Assembly (NCBI GenBank): GCA_017964255.1
Contig: JAGCSI010000118.1
Span: forward strand, 1 to 41,788
Length of the DNA: 41,788 nt
Direction of reading: 5' to 3'
Source: Bacteroidales bacterium
GTDB lineage: Bacteria > Bacteroidota > Bacteroidia > Bacteroidales > WCHB1-69
Part shown: piece by piece, positions 37,562 to 41,788 of the stretch
Position numbering within the stretch: the first letter of the stretch is position 1
Layout of the letters: each line of letters starts with the position of its first letter
The notes under the pieces: model-generated
Told to the model about the DNA's origin: nothing
Seen by the model: the letters and a program-made list of their open reading frames with translations, nothing else
Databases searched by the model: none
Position numbers and translations under genes: made by a program

Positions 37562-40018
37562 CTATCTTCCGCACAACTTGCACACCGTCTTCTTCACTTC
37601 GGCGTTGTCGAACACGCAGATGGGCAGCTTGTCGAATAGACCGCACAGGCGGGCTCCGTCGCGCTCCGCAGCCATCTTGACGGCCTTGGTGAAGAAGCTG
37701 CTCATGTAGGTTTCCTCGCGATGGGCGGCGATGCTCACGTAGGAGAAGAGAAAGTCGTTGGAGATGCTGGGGTCGGAGAGGAAGGGCTCCATGATGCTCA
37801 TGGCGTACATGTAGTCGTAATTTTTCACGAAGTAAGAGGCCAGTTTATAGGCATTCTGCCAGCTTTCCAGCTTCTTGTTGGTGATGCTTTTGATTTTGTC
37901 GAAAGTGGCATTGTAAAGCACGGTGCCTTCCGATGTGGGCGGATTGGCATTGATGTATTCGATAATTTTGAACTGATACTCGAGGTTAAGATTGTTGACA
38001 TCCTCTTTGGGCAGTACGGGAAGGGTGTACAGCTTATCAATTTCAGCCTGGGTTTTGGCAATCTCGGCTATGGAGTTGATGGAGGTATGGAAAACCTTGC
38101 CGACAGCCACATTGTACATCACAATAGGATTGGCTGGGTCGTAGGTCAGGTTTTTGTTCATACCGTTGACAATTTTGTCATTCAGCTGCGAAGCCAGGTA
38201 ATATTGCATGTACAGTTTGTTGTTGGTCAATTGCTGGAATTTCTTGTCTGCGGGAATCTCCAGCTGGTTGACTGCGCCGATGCCATATTCGCCAGCTTCC
38301 ACTTTCTTGATCATGAAATTCTGGATGGCAGTGGCCAAGCTATAGTTTTTTTCTTCCATGGCCTTGTTGAATTTCCAGGCGGTGAAGTTCTCGGCCTCGG
38401 CGTCAGTGCCGGCTTTATACACCACATGGAACACTAATTTGACAAATCTGTGTTTGGAAAGATACTCGTCTTCCAGTTCCTTGGCGATGGCGTTGTTGTT
38501 GGCTTTCAGGTTTTTAATGGCCTCGGCTTTGGTGTACAGTGTAAGGTCGTAGTGTTCAGTGCTGTTGTTCACGTCACGTTTGAAGTCTTCCCAACCGTCG
38601 TCGTAGGTGATGGTGGTGGTGACACCGGGATACATCTGTGCCAGCACTTTCTGCATGCTTGTGGCGCGTTTCTTCTGGTTGTTGATTTGGGTTTGGTCAG
38701 TACTGTAATTCAGTGAGTTCTGGGCGATGATATCAATGCTCTTGATAGTGTATGATGGAGCGTCGATGGCCTGTATGCTGGAGTCGATGTCGGCTTGGGT
38801 ATAAGCCAACTGGGTGAGGGCAAAGGGGAATTTCAGTTCGTGAGTGCCTTCTTCCGCGGCAGCTACCCATTCGCCTTTACTCTTCATGCTGGCATAATCG
38901 GGTTTATAGTTGATTTTGGCCTGATAAGCGGCTTTCTTGCATTCAATAGCCTTTTTGATGATGGTGCGGCAAGCGTATTTGTCTTCTTTCAACACGATGA
39001 TATTCACATCAAATTCGGCATCGCTCTCAATGGTTTCCGGCACAGTGGCGATTTTGGCATACAACTTGCTGGATTTTTTGTCTTTGATGGTATTGCCTTC
39101 CAGAATTGTCTCGAATAAGATGGGTTTACTGGTGAAACCGCGATTGATTCGGTCATTGTCAATGACGGGCTTTTCGCAGTCGTACTGACTGTGCTGTACG
39201 AAATCCAGCACGATGGCATCGCCTTCTTTGCCAATGAGTTTCTTCAGGTATTTGTGGTCTCCACAGTTGATAAATACTTCATTGTCTTTTACTTGTATGT
39301 ATTCTGACAAAGCTTCGAGGTTTTTGTCGGCACTGCATTTGGCGCAAACTTTTTCATCGGCGTAGGTCATGCCCGATTTGCCCTTGCTGAAAGGCACGTC
39401 CTTTTCCATGGGGTCGGGTTTGTTGGGGTTGAAAGTCAGGTCGTTGCCAATAATGAAAGAAGTGTACATGCTCTTCATATACTCGTCGGTCTCGAAGCCC
39501 ATGCCGATGTAAGTGTATTGTTTGTCCAGCAGCTGTTTGGCCGTTTTGATGTTTTTCAGAAGGGGGCGTATGAGTTCGAGGCAGAGGTCGTAGTAACTGT
39601 ATTCTTGGGTGCCCAAAGTGGCTTTTGCCTTGGAAACCAACTCGATAGCGTGGTAGGTGAGACCATATTTTTTCAGACGGAAGAAGGTTGTACGGTAGGG
39701 CGGTTCGTTCAGTACGCCTTTTTCGTCTTTCTGAGCCTGGTAGTCCGCTTGCATCTGTGCGCAATCATCCATATCCTTGTCCGATTTCAGGGGGTCAAGG
39801 AAGAAATATTCCTCGCGGGCAAGGTTAATCATGTCGAGCATGCAGTTATACAGGACGTTGCTCTTGTAATTGCCAGGGTTGAAATTTCTGGTGTACTCGG
39901 TCTTGGCTTTCAATTTCTCAGGATTGAAGTCCATATACGGATTCTCCGTTTGTCCGAAGGATAAATTGCTGATTGACAATAAGAAAACAATCAGGACGAA
40001 GGCGTATTTTTTTATCAT
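37562..40018 (-). CDS. Large secreted protein with N-terminal CAP-like domain, function unknown
   Basis: An 818-residue exported protein. The signal peptide (MIKKYAFVLIVFLLSISNL, cut after SFG) is clear. Residues about 50-190 resemble a CAP/SCP domain: NCMLDMINLAREE, AQMQADYQAQKDEKG, TYIGMGFE and SFIIGND fit its strands and helices. Residues about 225-340 form a Cys-bearing domain (VCAKCSA ... FINCGDHKYLKKLIG) I cannot name. Around residue 435-470 there is an OmpA-like stretch (SIDIIAQNSLNYS, then KKRATSMQKVL). The rest is helical, and the protein ends in Cys-containing KTVCKLCGR, which may hold a disulfide or metal. No T9SS C-terminal signal is obvious. It appears to be transcribed from the short gap behind the tsf terminator. 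Confidence 0.5.
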   Translation of the reverse strand: MIKKYAFVLIVFLLSISNLSFGQTENPYMDFNPEKLKAKTEYTRNFNPGNYKSNVLYNCMLDMINLAREEYFFLDPLKSDKDMDDCAQMQADYQAQKDEKGVLNEPPYRTTFFRLKKYGLTYHAIELVSKAKATLGTQEYSYYDLCLELIRPLLKNIKTAKQLLDKQYTYIGMGFETDEYMKSMYTSFIIGNDLTFNPNKPDPMEKDVPFSKGKSGMTYADEKVCAKCSADKNLEALSEYIQVKDNEVFINCGDHKYLKKLIGKEGDAIVLDFVQHSQYDCEKPVIDNDRINRGFTSKPILFETILEGNTIKDKKSSKLYAKIATVPETIESDAEFDVNIIVLKEDKYACRTIIKKAIECKKAAYQAKINYKPDYASMKSKGEWVAAAEEGTHELKFPFALTQLAYTQADIDSSIQAIDAPSYTIKSIDIIAQNSLNYSTDQTQINNQKKRATSMQKVLAQMYPGVTTTITYDDGWEDFKRDVNNSTEHYDLTLYTKAEAIKNLKANNNAIAKELEDEYLSKHRFVKLVFHVVYKAGTDAEAENFTAWKFNKAMEEKNYSLATAIQNFMIKKVEAGEYGIGAVNQLEIPADKKFQQLTNNKLYMQYYLASQLNDKIVNGMNKNLTYDPANPIVMYNVAVGKVFHTSINSIAEIAKTQAEIDKLYTLPVLPKEDVNNLNLEYQFKIIEYINANPPTSEGTVLYNATFDKIKSITNKKLESWQNAYKLASYFVKNYDYMYAMSIMEPFLSDPSISNDFLFSYVSIAAHREETYMSSFFTKAVKMAAERDGARLCGLFDKLPICVFDNAEVKKTVCKLCGR

Positions 40019-40061
40019 GACGAATAGATTTTATGGCACAATAATGAATATGCAATAATAC

Positions 40062-40093
40062 AAAAAAAAAGCGACCGAAAGGTCGCTTTTTTT
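40062..40093 (-). terminator. Intrinsic terminator of the rpsB-tsf operon (bidirectional)
   Basis: Stem GCGACC/GGTCGC with a four-base loop (40071-40086), flanked by nine A on the left and seven T on the right of the plus strand. On the minus strand it reads stem then T tract, 24 nt after the tsf stop. The same sequence can also stop transcription coming from the left. Confidence 0.85.
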
Positions 40094-40116
40094 ATAAAAT
40101 TTGTTTATAGACCAGA

Positions 40117-41115
40117 TTAGGCACCCAGTTGCAGGCGGTAGAAACCGGTGCAAACGAGTTTGCTGTCAATCTGTTTCATGAAGTCAGCCACGGTCAGTTT
40201 GCTGTCCATGATATATTCCTGACCCATGAGGGTGTTTTCTTTCAGGAACTTGTTCAGACGGCCCTGAGCGATGTTGTTGACCATGTTGTCCTGAATGGTT
40301 TTGGCTTTTTCCTCAGCGGCGCGAACTTTGATTTCGCGAGCTTTGTTAGCTTCTTCTTCAGTCAACCAACCCTTGGTGATGTTGGAAGCGATATGATCGT
40401 CTGAATCCACCAAGTTGGGGTTGATACCAGCTTTCTTCAGTTCAACTTCAACAGCTTTCTGGATGAGTTCAGCCACGGTTTTTTCTTTGGCGATAGCCAA
40501 TTCGTGGTCTTTCACATCCTGAGCGATGCTGTCGCCATCCACAGCCATGGGGTTCATAGCAGCGATCTGCATAGCGATGTGGTGACCAGCTTCAGCTACA
40601 TTGTCACCAGCGATGTTGAAACCGGCGATGGTAGCCAGACGGTTGCCATTGTGGTTGTAGTAAGCCACGCAAGGAGCCTCGATGGTGTTGTAGGCGGGCA
40701 GCTCAATCTTTTCACCGGTCTTGCCAGTCATGTCGAGCAGCATTTCGGAAACCTTGCGGCCTTCGATAGACAGTTCCATCAGTTCGTCTCTGGTCTTCAC
40801 GTTAGCGGCCATGGCGTTATCCAGGATTTTCTCAGCGAAAGCGACGAAGTCGGCGTTCTTGCCCACGAAGTCGGTCTCGCAGCTCACCACGATAACAGCA
40901 CCGAAAGTATGGTCGGCGTTAGTCTTGGCGATGGCGCGGCCTTCGTTAGAAGCGCGGTCAGCACGTTTGGCGGCCACTTTCTGACCTTTCTTTCTCAGAA
41001 TGTCAATAGCCTGTTCGAAATCACCGTTAGCTTCTACAAGAGCGTTCTTGCAGTCCATCATACCGGCGCCTGTTTCTTGTCTGAGTTTATTTACATCAGC
41101 AGCTGTAATAGCCAT
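40117..41115 (-). CDS. tsf: Elongation factor Ts
   Basis: The guanine-nucleotide exchange factor for EF-Tu. It is 332 residues, with the N-terminal UBA-like domain (MAITAADVNKLRQETGAGMM), the core motif SCETDFVGKN (about 78-87) that contacts EF-Tu, and the long C-terminal dimer region ending in GFYRLQLGA. It is transcribed with rpsB, 30 nt upstream, and stops at the hairpin at 40062-40093. Confidence 0.97.
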   Translation of the reverse strand: MAITAADVNKLRQETGAGMMDCKNALVEANGDFEQAIDILRKKGQKVAAKRADRASNEGRAIAKTNADHTFGAVIVVSCETDFVGKNADFVAFAEKILDNAMAANVKTRDELMELSIEGRKVSEMLLDMTGKTGEKIELPAYNTIEAPCVAYYNHNGNRLATIAGFNIAGDNVAEAGHHIAMQIAAMNPMAVDGDSIAQDVKDHELAIAKEKTVAELIQKAVEVELKKAGINPNLVDSDDHIASNITKGWLTEEEANKAREIKVRAAEEKAKTIQDNMVNNIAQGRLNKFLKENTLMGQEYIMDSKLTVADFMKQIDSKLVCTGFYRLQLGA

Positions 41116-41145
41116 AATATCAATATTTTAAATGTTAATACTTAA

Positions 41146-41788
41146 TTATGCTTTGGCAACGGGGTTTTTCTTCGCCGTTGTTCTTTTTCTTTTGGGCTTG
41201 TCATCGTCGGAACCGTCTTCTTCCTCAACACCTTTCACCTTTTTCACAACGGGTTTGTCGTCGTTCTGGGCGGTTTCTTCTTCGTCATCGTCATTAGCCT
41301 CAGTTCTTCTTACATCTTCTTCTTCCTCTTCAACGTCGATGTTGTCTTTGTCCATCTTTCTCTCGTTCAGACCTTCGGCGATAGCGTCGCAGATAGCCTG
41401 TACGATGATAGCGATAGATTTGGAGGCGTCGTCGTTAGCGGGGATGGGGAAGTCGATGAGGTTGGGGTTAGAGTTGGTATCAACGATAGCGAAAGTGTTG
41501 ATGTTCAAGCGGCGGGCTTCAGCCACGGCGATGTGTTCTTTGAGCACGTCAACGATGAAGACAGCTGCGGGCAGGCGGGACAGGTCGGCGATAGAACCCA
41601 AGTTCTTTTCCAGTTTAGCTCTCTCACGCTGGATTTGCAGTTTCTCGCGTTTTGAGATATTGGCGAACTGGGGGCTGGCCATCAGTTTGTCGATGTCACC
41701 CATTTTTTTCACGGCCTTGCGGATGGTGAAGAAGTTGGTGAGCATACCACCAGGCCAACGTTCAGTGACGTAAGGCATATTCACGCCT
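41146..41788 (-). CDS. rpsB: 30S ribosomal protein S2 (partial, cut by right edge)
   Basis: The C-terminal 214 residues of S2, an essential small-subunit protein. The family segment GVNMPYVTERWPGGMLTN begins at the window edge, so the first 90-100 residues lie outside. The conserved AVFIVDVLKEHIAVAEARRL and DTNSNPNLIDFPIPANDDA stretches are intact. A tail of about 65 residues follows the usual end: a run rich in Glu/Asp (DVEEEEEDVRRTEANDDDEEE), then a Lys/Arg-rich end (KPKRKRTTAKKN). Long charged S2 tails are known in Bacteroidota. tsf begins 30 nt downstream in the same operon. Confidence 0.97.
   Translation of the reverse strand, partial: GVNMPYVTERWPGGMLTNFFTIRKAVKKMGDIDKLMASPQFANISKREKLQIQRERAKLEKNLGSIADLSRLPAAVFIVDVLKEHIAVAEARRLNINTFAIVDTNSNPNLIDFPIPANDDASKSIAIIVQAICDAIAEGLNERKMDKDNIDVEEEEEDVRRTEANDDDEEETAQNDDKPVVKKVKGVEEEDGSDDDKPKRKRTTAKKNPVAKA

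Overview
This window comes from a member of the phylum Bacteroidota, most likely an uncultured or little-studied Bacteroidales. The signs are type IX secretion (PorV/PorQ, PorP/SprF and PD40-OmpA families), DUF4254 and DUF4159 proteins, an S2 protein with a long charged tail, and promoters of the Bacteroidota -7 type (TAnnTTTG, usually TATCTTTG) placed 20-60 nt before many starts. No tRNA or rRNA gene was seen. One structured RNA gene, RNase P RNA, is present.

Layout. 1-48 holds the start of an exported protein leaving the window on the minus strand. 216-5156 is a plus-strand envelope operon: a PorV/PorQ-type protein, one continuous ORF that joins RarA (AAA+ replication-repair ATPase) to a PorP/SprF protein, and a PD40-OmpA protein. 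5292-6947 is a uridine-kinase-like protein. 7122-8809 is a DUF4254-GT9 pair. 8976-11400 is a porin plus a Gate-domain inner-membrane protein. 11609-14023 is Lon. 14307-14759 is a small Y1 HUH transposase of the REP-associated (RAYT) type, surrounded by the palindromes it probably handles. 15131-18891 is trpS, a VWA membrane protein and a DUF4159 protein. Then come rnpB and dnaN on the minus strand.

20871-27242 is a minus-strand glycosylation operon: a LamG-tailed polytopic protein, GtrA, a GtrB-like GT2, and a GT39-like GT-C enzyme with TPRs. 27370-35732 is a seven-gene minus-strand operon: rfbF, rfbG, DRE-TIM aldolase, ThDP lyase, SDR, DXS-like ThDP enzyme, GT2. It should make CDP-4-keto-6-deoxyglucose and probably extend it into a branched or acyl-modified sugar for a surface glycan. 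There is no C3-dehydrase gene (rfbH/ddhC) in the window. The rest is ybaK, a RluD-type pseudouridine synthase, a large CAP-like secreted protein, and the tsf-rpsB operon, which is cut by the right edge.

The most unusual aspect is the intergenic DNA. At least four kinds of repeat recur: (a) a bipartite REP module (a CCCCACAC...GGGG hairpin followed by a GTACC-type hairpin) near the RAYT gene and elsewhere; (b) a 28-nt palindrome with constant GTAGAGAC/GTCTCTAC arms, one copy of which lies in frame inside a glycosyltransferase gene; (c) GGGGAGT-framed mini-hairpin arrays; (d) 7- or 8-nt tandem repeats that touch or form the stop codons of several genes. These, the RarA-PorP fusion and the two-ThDP-enzyme sugar operon are the main leads.
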